DNA of 64,000 nucleotides from Anagrus nilaparvatae (lineage: Eukaryota; Arthropoda; Insecta; Hymenoptera; Mymaridae): the NCBI GenBank assembly GCA_022575985.1, contig JAKSXM010000137.1, positions 26,554,001 through 26,618,000 on the forward strand, in the 5' to 3' direction. Every line of letters starts with the position of its first letter. Within the stretch, counting starts at the first letter, position 1. Below are positions 23,702 to 36,700 of the stretch, piece by piece. The notes beneath the pieces were generated by a model. It was not told where the DNA came from. It saw only the letters and a list, made by a program, of their open reading frames with translations, and searched no databases. The translations under genes were made by a program, and so were the position numbers.

Positions 23702-26700
23702 TCAATTAATTAAATCAATTGACCATTCTTCACCCATGTTAACTGCTGGCTTACGGATTGTTAATACATTGTTTGAATTGTAGTTAGTTTCTAGTTCCAT
23801 TTCACCTAAAACTATTTAAAAAAATAAACATTAGCAAAGCTAAAAGCTATTTATCATTAATATTTATTAGCTACAAAAATACCTTTAGAATGTAAGATTG
23901 CTTTAGTAACACCTTGAGGAGGATTTACAATTTCTACTTTTTCCAACCAACTCTTTGTTTCATACATAGCTAATTTTTGTAGCAAATTAGATGTCAACCT
24001 CTTGTTTTTGAACTCAAACCTTAAGTAAATGTATTTTCCATGTCTATATTCAAAACTAGCTTCATCGTCAATATATAAAGTTCCCTCAGATTTTCCTTCT
24101 TTATCAGCTATTACAATTAATGTGTATGGATCATTTTTCATTGCAACAGTGCTTCTGCGAATTCTCATTTTTCTTGGGACAATTGAACCTTCTTTTTGAT
24201 ATACAGCAGTTTTATGTAAAGTAACTGGGATAGAAACTCTCTTAGTTTCTCCATATTTTTGCATTGTCTCAATATCATACCAAGAAACTTTTCCTTCACC
24301 AGGGAAGTAAACTGATACATCATTAGCTGATGCATGCACAACTGGTTTAACTAAAATAGCATCACCTACTAGTAAATGATCATCAATCGTAAAAGATTCA
24401 GATTCTGTTGGATAATGCGCCCATATTGGCCTTATAACAGGGGAACCATTTAATTCATGTTCTCTGAAAAGTGTATACCATAATGGTAAATACGAATAAC
24501 GTACTCTTAATGCTTCTCTAATTATATCCATAGTTTCTTTGTCGTAAGTCCATGGTTCCCGACGTTTTGTTTCAATATGAGCATGTTGACGGAAAAATGG
24601 TAGCCAAACACCAGCTTGATACCATCTTATCATTAATTCAGAATTAGGATTTTTGAAGAAACCACCAACATCTGCACCACAAAATGAAATACCAGATATA
24701 GCTAATGATAAGCACATAGGATATGATATTTGAAGATGTTCCCACTCAGCTGCATTATCACCAGTCCAAGCAGCAGCAAATCTTTGTGATCCAGCAAAAA
24801 ATGACCTAGTTAAAATAAATGGCCTTAGAGTACCTCCAGATCTTTTAAATAAAGCTTCATAAGTTGCCATTGTATAAGTTAAGCCATAAATATTATGAAT
24901 ATCTCTGTGTTCCCAGCCTCCATAATGCTTGAGATCTTTTGGCATAGTTATTTCAGGTCCATTGAAAACACTAGGTTCATTCATGTCATTCCAAATGTGA
25001 ACATCGTTAGTTGTTCCATCAAATTTATTTAAATCATACAAATCAACATAATATTGACGAACTTTTGGATCCAAAAAGTCAAGGTAGGAAGAAGAGCCAG
25101 GCCAACACCAACCTTCATAATCTTTACCATCTTTATCTTTTACATACAAACTAAGGCTTGTTGCATCATTGTGTAAGAAGTACCCATTATCTCTTTTTAT
25201 GTGAGGATCAATAATAACAACTAACTTCCTGCCTTTATTTGAAAGTTCATGAACCATTTCTAATGGGGTAGGAAATTTATTACTATCCCAAGTAAAATAT
25301 TTTTTTCCATCAGTGTATTCAATATCAAGCCACATTACATCTAATGGTAAGTCATATTTATCAAAATTATCAGCAACTTGTAAAACATCTTCCTGATCGT
25401 TATAATTCCAACGACATTGGTGATAGCCCAACGAGAATAACTAAAATTAAAATAATAATTATTAAATATTCTGTTGAAAATATGAGAAAAAAAAAGAATA
25501 CTTACAGGTGGTAAATTAGCTACTCCTGTGAGCATAGTATACTGTTTGAAAACATCTAATGGTTTAGGTCCTAATAAGAAAAATACATCTATAATTCCTG
25601 ATTCAGACATAAAATGAGCATCCACCTGAGGTTTTTTTGCTGAACCAGATACAAAGTTAACAATGCTCTCAACAACATTATTATCTGCACTAGAAGTAAT
25701 ATCTATCCAAGTTTCTGCTGCATTATGCCAAAAAACACCTGATGTGGTCTCTTTTCTTTAAAATAATAAATTTTATTTAAATTTTAAAATAAAAAACAAT
25801 AATTTAGTTAAAAAAATATTTCTTCTTACCCATGTGCGTACAATACTGGAATAGCACCATAAAGTGACATTCTTTCATTAATTTCATATTCAAAAACATC
25901 TAGATTGTATAATCTATAAGGATCTATTTGTTTAGTTGATTTTAAAGCTAAGGAATCTGCATGTTCTGGAATACCATAAGCTTGTTCAGCTCCTGGAAAA
26001 CTAAAATCTAAGGCTACGGCTTCAGGACCATAAGGTTTTGAATCATGGTGAGATTTAAAGTTTTCTTCCCATGCTCCTGGATCACTTTCTGCATTATCTC
26101 CAGATACTTCAGTATTTATAGCATCAACTTTCGGAGCATTTTCTTCACCTTCTTGTTGAGTCTCTTCAGGCTTACTGAAGTTAAATAATAGTTTATTAAG
26201 TAAGCCTTGCTAACATGTGAAAATATCAAAAAAATTATAAAACTTACGGTTCTGGTTTTGTACGAATGTGTTCAAATCTCATAAGACCACGTGCATTAGC
26301 AGAAACAGTTAAGACTTCACCTGAATAAACATCAATTTTAAATGGATTAACATGTAGAACTGCTTTATTTTTTCCATTCAACACTGTTATATCTTTTCCA
26401 GATTTTGATTGAATTTTTAATTTAGCTGGCTGTGGGTGATCTTGCAGGGCATACTCAACTTCGTATCTTGGATGTAAAGGTGTTTTTTCATTAATTTTAA
26501 GTCTAAATAAATCATCCTTTAGAGCTATAAGTTCTAAGATAAAATAAATCTTAGTATCTCTATTGTAAAGATCAATATGTAATGCTGAATCATTGTTAAC
26601 TAAAGTATTTGGTAAAAGTTCGTAAGAAGTTTTATCAGGTTCAACTTTTCTGCATCGCCTGCAAAATAATTTGATGCATAAGTATTTTAAAATATTTACT

Positions 26701-27364
26701 TTTTAAACTAAATGTAATTATTAATGAGTGTACCTGCAAAAACTGCTTTGTTCACATGTTTTAAAATTTTCTCTTGGTACAGCATCTGCCATGAATACCA
26801 GTAAAACTATAGCAATACCAATCCTAAAATAATTGTAATGACAATCAATAACTTACTAATTTTTTTTTCTTAAATTAAGCTATATAAAATTAATCAAGTT
26901 TTTTTTCTAATAACAAATATAAGTATTTATTCAAAATTTAATTTAAAAAAAATCGGAGCCTAACAGAACTTTTTATTTTTATCTTTTTTTAATTAAACCA
27001 GTTAAACTATTTCATTGGTTCTCGATAAGAAAGAGTAAACTAGTTTGTGATTTGTTATAATAAATTAACAATACTGTTGTAATAAGTTATTTGAGAAACT
27101 AATTTTATTTATGTGCAATAAAAAAAATTAACTTTTTTTTATGTTTCAAAAAACTCCACTTTAAATTATAACCTTAAAAAGTACAATTCAAAATGGAATC
27201 TAACTCTGTTATCTTATATTAAGATATTAAAATTGAAGATTTATAAAATTTGAACTTCAAAATAATAAAAATTACGCATATATATTCAAAGAATGATACA
27301 GAATATAAATAATAAAAAAAACAAAAAAACAAATCAAAATTACATACCGCAGATTCGAAGACAT
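23702..27364 (-). CDS. GANAB: Neutral alpha-glucosidase AB, glucosidase II alpha subunit (GH31)
   Basis: Seven minus-strand exons join in frame: 27348-27364, 26734-26823, 26248-26658, 25830-26174, 25506-25755, 23883-25440 and 23702-23811. They encode 926 aa (human 944). A signal peptide (IAIVLLVFMADA) precedes the family N-terminus ENFKTCEQSSFC. The GH31 barrel lies mainly in the large sixth exon. D523 in WNDMNEPS is the nucleophile, and the aspartate in WTGDN (about 599) is the acid/base. The C-terminus WSIDLIN matches the family end. The enzyme trims glucose from N-glycans in the ER for the calnexin cycle. There is no KDEL, as expected for a subunit retained by its beta partner, which is not in this window. 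The sixth and seventh exons join at AAAG|GT. Confidence 0.97.
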
Positions 27365-27598
27365 CTTGAAAAATACTTTGCAATGATTTAGCGATGACGC
27401 ACGCAACTCTGTGCCCGCGAAAACTTATTAATTTCGTATCTGATATGGTAATGGTGATCTGATGGATAAGATAAAAGTTAAAAAATTTAAAAACTGTTTA
27501 TCAACGTATAAGTTACAAGTATATTTCATACGTTTATTTAAAAGTAAATATTTGAAATTTAAAAAAAATACACCAATTTGCATAAAATAAAAAATACC

Positions 27599-28679
27599 CT
27601 GCCAACTAGCTGGCACTGAGGTTCCTCAAACAATGGTCTTTAAATTATTTATTACAACCATGCAATTATACATACATTTTTCTTTTTTACTATATAGTAT
27701 AGTACCTAAAAAAGAAAAAAACAAGAAAAAAAAACTTAGAAAAAAAATTAAATGCAATCAAAATTATTTTACATGGAAACGTTTTTCAAACGTTTCTGAA
27801 ACGTTTAGCTTCCAAGTAAAAGCGGACCTAAATAACGTTTCTAAAACGTTTTGAAAAGGTTCTATAAATATGTTTCTGTTTGCATTTTAGAAACGTTTTG
27901 TGCTGTATGTACTGTTATAAGTGAACATGTTCCATGATCGTTGGTTGTGTGACAATAAAAACCAGTTTTAGGTTTTTTTTTTAATTTGGATGTAATACCT
28001 CATTGATTGCCATAAAAGTACTTATATAGGTATTTGTAATAATGGTTTTTAATCGATATCTCGAAATTTATTCCCAAAATTTTTGACACAAAAATATAAA
28101 AGACACCAAATTTTTTTTCTCTTTAGGCGTAGTGCTAATTTATTTCTATGGGAGTACTAGTTTTAGGAACCTCGTTTATAGTAATTTTTTTGATCAGATA
28201 ATTAATTTAAAAAAAATTTTTTTCTCAAAATTAAAAAAATAAAAAATACTGCAATATATATTTTTTTTTCGGGTATCACCTCATTTAATATACACATCTC
28301 ATTTAATATAATTCATAAAAACTTTTTTTAAAATAATTTATAGGTAGTAATTTTTTTTTTTTAATCAAAAAATATATCAATCTACTTTTTTTGTTTTAAT
28401 TCGGATGTAATACATCATTTTTTATTTCTATGAAAGTACTAATATCTGAAAATATGGTTTTTACTCGAGATCTCGAATCAGATACTTAATTTATTGAAAA
28501 TTTTTTGTTTAAAAAAAAAAAAAAAACAACAATATTTTTTTTCTTTTGGAACGTTGTACTTAATTTTTTTCTAATATCAAGTTCTAATATCTAGAATTAT
28601 CGTTTTTACTAGGTAAATAAGACCATTAAGAATATTTTGTTGTTGTTAATGAGGAACCATAGTGCCAATTACTTGGCAG
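27599..28679. mobile_element. Terminal-inverted-repeat element with CTGCCAA ends
   Basis: The left end reads CTGCCAACTAGCTGGCACTG and then AGGTTCCTCA. The right end mirrors CTGCCAAGTAATTGGCACTA and TGGTTCCTCA, so 24 of 30 bases agree. No matching target duplication is visible. The interior is AT-rich, with ACGTTT-word clusters at 27770-27900. It lies upstream of the glucosidase II alpha gene. Confidence 0.5.
27770..27900. repeat. Cluster of AACGTTT palindromic words
   Basis: At least six AACGTTT words, most within AAACGTTT, occur in about 130 bp. Examples are GAAACGTTTTTC, CAAACGTTTC, GAAACGTTTAG, AAAACGTTTTG and GAAACGTTTTG. Purpose unknown. Confidence 0.7.
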
Positions 28680-28799
28680 CGTTTTATTTATTATCATAAA
28701 CATAAAAAATATTTGAATAAAAATAAAACGATAAACAATATATATATTTAAAATTCATTTGTAATAATGAATTCCTTTCAATGCCTTTGTAAATCTAAT

Positions 28800-29650
28800 T
28801 TTAGAAAAATGCGACAAAATTAATAAAAAATACATTGAAATGGACTGTGGCAGAAAAACTAACCATTTTTTGTAAAAAACGCCGACATTTCCGTAATCTA
28901 ACATAATTTCTAGTTGTTATGATTAATTTTTTGGTTACTAGAACTCAAAACTCTAAAAAAATCATAAAAAATGGGTAAAAATACCCTAAACTGGACTATC
29001 GCGGAAAAAACAAACATTTTTCGTAAAAATTACCAACATTTCCGAAATTTTCGTACCAAAAAACGCAATTGCCAATTGTTAGGATACATTTTTTTGTTAT
29101 CAAAACTCGAAACGCTAAAAAAATTGCCAGAACTGCCCTAAAATGAGCTACAGTGAAGAACTGACAATTTTCCGGGAAGATGTCCAACATTTTTATTATC
29201 TATACTTACCAGAAACATCATTGCTGATGGTTATGATAAGTTTATTTTTTTTATCAGATCTCTAAACACTAAAAGAATGGCAAAAAATGCCCTCAAGTGG
29301 CCTATAGCAGAAAAACTAACCATTTTTCGGAAAAACTATTGAAAAATTTGTAATTTACGTTTCAAAAAACATAGTTTACATTGCTTATAATAAATTTTTT
29401 ATTGTTACAGGACCTCAGAACATTAAAAGGATAGCCAAAATGTCCTAAAATGGGCTACAGTGGAAAAGTTGATAATTTTCTGAAAAAACTGCTAACATTT
29501 ACGGAATCTGCGCAACAAGAAACATAACGCCCAGTGGTTAGGATAACTTTATTGTGTTCTGGGAACTCGAAATATTAAAAAAATGGCTAAAAATGGCCTA
29601 ATTTGGGCAATATTGAAAAACGTGACCAAAAAATTCGTAATCAGAACACC
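28800..29650. repeat. Diverged tandem array, about 153-bp unit, five to six copies
   Basis: A block resembling CTAACCATTTTTCGGAAAAA followed by an AACATTT word recurs near 28857, 29010, 29161, 29316, 29469 and 29620, a spacing of 151-155 bp. Each unit also contains an ACTCRAAAC/CTAAAAA-type word and a variant of AAATGGGCTACAGTGG. The units differ considerably, so the array is old. Confidence 0.75.
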
Positions 29651-30777
29651 GAGAAACTTAAGTAGCAAAGGTCTTTTCCTTTAGAATCCGACATGCACAT
29701 GGGCCTTATAGGCGGTGGACTACAGAATAATCTCGATTTAGGGACTTGAAATACTTCCGAAGAGAATGCAAAAGGTTTCAGGTCGATTCATCCATTTTCA
29801 TAATTATGTAGAGATTTGACCTGTTTTTTCACAGCTGATATTCCCGGACTATTATGAATTAATTATTTCGAAATAACAGATTATTTGTATACCAGAAACG
29901 CTTTGTAAGAAAAAAAGAAATTTTAACAATTAATTCGCAGTAGCCAATTCTTTGAAACCGTAGCTAATTAAAAACTGAAAATACTTTTCTAGATCTTTCA
30001 TAGTAAAAAATTCCCAAAAATTTCCAAAGCTTGAGCTTAAGCTCTGTTAAAAAATTGAAAACTCGTAGTATTAGCAAAGAAGGAATACGGAAAACCGAAT
30101 TTGATTAAATTGCGCTTGCGCTTTATTGTCAATCTCATTAAAAACCCTTCAAGACCTATCCACCCCCTTGAAATCATCATTTTATGCCTTTCTCATCTTT
30201 GTTTCCCTCATTCCCTGTCTCCACATTATATTTTTATATATACTTTTTTTCTTTATAAAATACAGTCGAAGCCGTAATCTCGACGTTGACGCTCTAATTT
30301 ATTTATTATTAATTTGTTATTGTTTTTTCGTCTATACACTTGTTATTTAAATAAATCATATTTTATCAATTATTAAAATATGATAAATACAATCAATTGA
30401 TGAAAAATTTTTCTTCTTATAATACAAGAAATAAGATCAAATGTGTTTAGAAACTTACAAATATTTTAAGATGAAATTTAACAAAAAACAATTAAATAAT
30501 TATTGTTTAGATAATAAATAATATTTAATTAATTAAAATATTTTTGGTGTTGGTTTTCTCTAAGTGAAATTTTATTATGTAAAACGGAAGTTTTAAAAAA
30601 TTTATGATAATGCCAATTTTTTTGGGGTTGGGCATTTTAAATGAAATAAAAAATGATGTTAAGTGAAATTTATCAATATTGTGATATAAAAAAATAATAA
30701 ATTTTTGAATAAGTGAATTTGAGAGAAAAAAAAATGTGAAAGTTTACAATCAAAAATTGAATAAAAAAAGGATAAAA
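29651..30777. other. Intergenic DNA and probable LRP4 promoter/5' UTR
   Basis: The segment 29660-29850 has mixed composition but no coding or RNA signal. The AT-rich DNA before 30778 should hold the LRP4 promoter and leader. No defined motif could be supported. Confidence 0.35.
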
Positions 30778-33700
30778 ATGAGGCCGTACTTGAGTTTTAT
30801 TTTAACGTTATTTTTTATTGGATTTACTTACATTACCGGTAATTTTATATATTATAAAAAAAATTTCAGTGTTTTTTGGCATATTATTTGCTTACGTTAA
30901 TTTTTTTATACGTTTAAGGAGTCTCTGTGTGTGTGAGAACTAGAAGGGTTTCAAATTTTGTATGAATGAAAAGCCAAAGTTGTGATTTTTAAGTTTTATC
31001 TAATTTCAAGGATTGACTTGTACTACTTAAAAATTAATTATTTTTCAATTTTATATTTGACCTTTTTCTATTTTATTTTCAGTCTCGATTTTTTTTTTAA
31101 ATTTATTCGTTGAATTATTTTGGTATCTTCCGTACTAATTTTTAGCCATTTTATTCAAACAATGTCCATTCTCAATGGAGACAAATTACAAAAAAATATT
31201 TTAGTTTCACGTACTCTCAAATAAAAGAGTTTTTATATAATCCAATTCCAAAAAAAAATTTTTTATTCTCTATAAAAAAAATCAGTTTTTCTTTTTCATT
31301 ATTAAAAGCATACAAAAGGGTATATATATTTTTATTATTTGTTATTGTTAAATTAAACCCTTTATATATATATATATAAATCACACAAACACATGAAAAA
31401 AAGTGTGTTACAATTCAAATATTTCTATTGTATTTTTTCTTTATAAATCAGCAATACATAAAAATGCAACAAAAAATAAAACAATAGTTTTTATTTTTTT
31501 TATTTTTTGCATTTATAAAAAAAAAAAAAAAAAAATAATAATAATAAAAATATATAATTTGCCGCATATATCGATTGTTATATAAGCGCAAGCGTCATTT
31601 TTTACCCTGTAAATATATATAGCTGAAAGATTTTGAATGAAATATTATATATATACACACTTTTTTTATTTGTATGTGACATATACGCCTCCGCAGTGTG
31701 GCTAAACACAGACAAATCCATTTTTTTGTTTTTTTGCACCCTTTTTTTATATTACAATGATATTTTGTATGTATGTGTGTGAGTGGGTATGTAACCAACG
31801 AATCATTCATGATAATATGAGGGCTTGTGTTCAATAAGAGGGTTGTTGTATATATATATATATATATATATGATTGTGTGTCTGAGTTGTTATGAATGTA
31901 ACTAAAATTAAAATAATTTTTTCTAAGGAATCTTTTTTATTCATCGATTTCAAAAATTGATTCTTAGAAAGAATCCTAATTTTATTTAATAACTGTAAAT
32001 ATATATAAAAAATAAATATAATTTATATGTTTTTTAGGTGATTTAGTAACTACTGATTCAACAAATGAGCCTATTAATTATGATAAAGATTTAATAAAAA
32101 TAAATAAAAAAATTGATATTAAAAATATACGTCAATTAAATAATGATAGTTCTATTTTAACGCCAAAAGATTATAAACAAATTGTTCAAGATTTTTTTGA
32201 TAAAAAGAAAAGCCATTTATCACAATACAGTAATGATCGTGAAAATTATTTAGGTACAGAAAATTATTAATATTTATATGCTTCACTGTAAATAATAAAC
32301 TTAACGGATAAAAATATTTTGGCTCATTGATGATTTAGTAAAATTTAGATAATTTTATTCCCCATTCTGTTAAAATATAAATTTTTATTATAAACATTTT
32401 TTCTTATCAGCGGCCGGAAAAGACGTGTTTTCTCGCCACTGACTAAGAAAAATCGTATTTGATCCTTGTCCATAAATAGAAAATGACCCGAATCGCAGTT
32501 TACCAACCTTGGCTTCACCTCAGATGGTAATTTTCGTGCGATTAGGGCCATTTTTTAATTTTCTGGATACGGATTCGTAATATTACTATTACTATTCTTT
32601 AATTTTATAAAAAATAAAAAAAAATAAAATAAAACAAATAATTTTCTCTCAACAAATGAATACCCGAGTCAATAAACGAGGGGATGGGGGGTTATTACAA
32701 GCACAAAAATAGCAAAAATACCCCCATAGTGGTTTTTGCTAAGGGATGTTTAACAATGATGTCACGTTTTTTTTTTAAGGGTTTTTTACCCCTCCGTTCC
32801 TCCGTATCCATCCCTGTCACATTTGGCAAACCTCTTAAAAATTTATGAAAATAATACATATTGAAAAATTTTTTTTCACCAAATTATATGCACATTTTTT
32901 AAAGTTTTTATGATTATGAAATATTTTATTTTTTATATTAATATGATATTTTTAATATATGTAGATTGAATATTACAAAGTATATTTAAAAATAAAAATT
33001 GCATTTTTGATATAATATTAGTTAATAAAACCAATGCATTTAATAAATTGATAAATACTTATAATTTTATTTAAAAAGAAACTATTTTAGGCTACTTACA
33101 TTAACTTTAAAAATTTTATTTACAGAGAAGTAAGTTAACTTAAGAAATTATTACTTGTATAGATATTCAAAAATTTTTGAATATTGCCCATAAAATTTTT
33201 AATGCATATGGATTCTTTTTAGAAATCATAATTTAATATTTAAAAAATACATACGGTTTAATACTATAATATATACTAATTAAATACTATATCATATCTA
33301 TAAAGAAGTAAAAAAATCATTTGTGTTATTTAACGCTATAATTAATAGCATATGGGCCATTACGTCACATGATAGTAAACATGGTTTTAAAGCTGTTCTC
33401 AGTATGATTAGACTCTCTTTTATAGACAATTTTATAGTATTAAAATATTTTTTTTGTCAAATATGTGACATCGCAGTTAAATTTTTTCCTTCCTCCCTCC
33501 TGTCACATTTTGTAACAAATCTCTAACCCCTTCGTCCGTTTACCGCCGTTACATCATTGTTGAACAGCCCCTAATTTAAGTTCGAAATACTAATTTTTCA
33601 AAAAAAGTTCCTGAAATCCTGATCAGCAATCCAAAAAATCTGTGTGGACAAAATCTGGAGACTTAAAATTCGAATATATCAAAATTACCCCTTTCTAGGA

Positions 33701-36700
33701 GCATTATTTGCAAAGGACTCCGCACAAAAGTATAGGACTTTGCCTTTCAGTCGAATTGGCCGAATTTTGGATATGTTGTAGATTTTATCATTCTGAACAA
33801 AAGTCTCAATGGGCACAAAGCTCAAAAGTCTAAACTTTGGCGGCTACGGAGCTTGAAAGCTCCAAAGCTCCACCATAGCAAGATCGCTTCAAAACCTTTT
33901 TTCTTTATAATTTTTATGTATACCTTTATGTTTTTGAGGTCGCTAATTCCAAATTTGATGTCAAATGGACATTATTGACAGATGGCAGCTGTCAACTAGC
34001 TCTCAAATTTACCACAGAATACAAAAATATTAAAATAACAATTTCACCATATATTTTGATAACTTTGCCATATTGACATCAGATTTGAACTCAGCAACTT
34101 TGAAAACATATTATGTAATCATTATTTTAAGTTTAAGTTTTTTGTATTCTGTTGTCAATTTGACAGCTAGTTGACAGCTGCCAACTGTCAATAATGTAAA
34201 TTTGACTTCAGATTTTGAAATAGCGACCTCAAAAACATAAAGGTATACTTTAAAAATAAAAGAAAAAAGGTTTTGAAGCGATCTTGCCATGATGGAGCTT
34301 TAGAGCTTTCAAGCTCCGTTGCCGCCAAAATTGAGACTTTTGTTCAGAATGATAAAATCTACAACATATCCAAAATTCGGCCAATTCAACCGAATGGCAA
34401 AATCCTATACTTTTGTGCGGGGTCCTTTAAAGACACTCGTCACACCTAGCTTGAACGAGCGAAAAGTCGAAAAAAAATCTGACCTTGCAAACTTTTTGTA
34501 AACAATTTGTTATTTTTGAATTTTCATAGCAGTAAGTTGGATCTGCTCATCTAAAAAGTTTTTAGTCAATTTTGTGGCAGACTGAGAGATCAAAATCAGA
34601 AAATTTGATTTTTTACCAACTAATAAAATTTTTTTGTAAAACTTGAAGAAATAGATAAAAAATTTGGGTTGCCAGTGAAAAACCACTCCTGAAGAAAAAA
34701 AACCTTTTTTTTTTAAATTTATCCAAGTTATCGTCAATTTAAGATTTTTCTCAAATTCGTCTTAACAAATATTGAAATTTTATTGAAAAAAGAAATTTTA
34801 TTTTCATTGTAAATAATACATTTTGTTTTAAATCGATTAAATTTTTCCTGAGTATTAATTTCTTCAAGAATAAAATAATTTTCATCTACTAAATTTCAAA
34901 TTATACGTCAAAAACCAATAAAAACCGTTTCAAATAAATTCTGCTATTTGAATCTATAAATAGTTTTTGACTTGAAAAGTAAATTTTAGTTCATGAAAAT
35001 GGTTTTTTTTTTTATAGAAATAAATCGCCAGGAAAAAATTAATTGATTTAAAAAAAAAATTATTATTTTACAATGAAAATCCAGCGAATAATGTCTATTT
35101 TAAGTTCAAAAACAGGATTTTTTCAATAGAATTTCAATCATTTTAAAACCATTTTGAACTTAGAAAATGCATAACTGGGTTGAATTTAATCGTGATATAT
35201 ATATAATTTTATTTTAAATCAATTAATTTTTCTCTGGAGATTTATTTCTTGAAGAAAAAAAACCATTTTCATGAACTAAAATTTACTTTTCAAGTCAAAA
35301 ACTATTTATAGATTCAAATAGCAGAATTTATTTGAGACGGTTTTTATTGGTTTTTGACGTATAATTTGAAATTTAGTAGATGAAAATGATTTTATTCTTG
35401 AAGAAATTAATACTCAGGAAAAAATTAATCGATTTAAAACAAAATGTATTATTTACAATGAAAATAAAATTTCTTTTTTCAATAAAATTTCAATATTTGT
35501 TAAGGCGAATTTGAGAAAAATCTTAAATTGACGATAACTTAAAAAAAAGGCAACCAAATTTTTTTATCTATTTCTTCAAGTTTTACAAAGAAATTTTATT
35601 ATAATTGGTAAAAAATCAAATTTTCTGATTTTTATCTCTCAGTCAGCCACAAAATTGACTAAAAACTTTTTAGATGAGCAGATCCAACTTACTGCTATGA
35701 AAATTCCAAAATAACAAATTATTTACAAAAAGTTTGCAAGGTCAGATTTTGTCGTCATTTTATTCGACTTTCATTCAAGCTAGGTGTGTCGTTTTTTATA
35801 GAAAATACCCCAAAATTCGTGATCAACAATCCAAAAAATATATAGTAAAACAAACCTGATGGTGGCTGGAAACTTGAAAACCTTATCCGTTTATTGACTG
35901 AAGTAAGAAAACTTCAGTGACAGTAATTTACACAAACTAGCGTATAGATAGAAATATTCTATGGTTTACACCCAGTCTATTTATAAGAAAAATTTTTTTT
36001 GATCCATTTCTATTTCCCCCTCTCTCAGGAAACGGTTTTTGTATCAATTTGATAAATTATTTATTTTATAAATGACCTTATTAGATATATTTATTTTATC
36101 CGGTCAAAAAAGAATATTTATGTATTATATAAAATTCAAAGTTCCTAAAATTTAAAATTCAAAAACCTCCGAGGGTGTCCTCTTTTGTTCATTTCTTTTG
36201 AAGAATCTACTTTTGTTGATCCCCTTGAAAAAGTCCATTTTTTTCTCCTCTTCAAATCTAAACTTTTCACCTCTTTTGATTTCAAGGTGAACTCAAGTAC
36301 CTCAACTAGAACTACTTATTTAAAGTTATTAAATTTTTTTTTTGATTATGTTTTTGATCTTTGTATAAATAAAAAAGTTTTTATTTTAAATACCTTGTAT
36401 TTTATCCGCAATGATATTAATTTTTTTTTCGATTGTCGTTCGAATTTGGGATAATCCTCGAAAACGATTTAATGTTTCTGATATTTTCGTTCCACTAACA
36501 TAAAATATATCTAATCCCTGAAAAAAAGAAAAATTATTTATAGATATAAAGCCCTTTATTCATATTATCATTTTTACAAATAAAGCTTTACACTTCGTAT
36601 TGAGCACAAAAAAAATTACAGTCTGCAAGTTTTCAATAAGTAGTTTCGCTGGTATGTAACTTGTCGTCATGCTATATTATAGAATTACGATGAAAAACTT

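Noticed and set aside
32743..33570. Considered as a continuation of the 33712 palindrome
   Set aside because: Its ends pair with each other and have their own TAA flanks, so it is a separate element.
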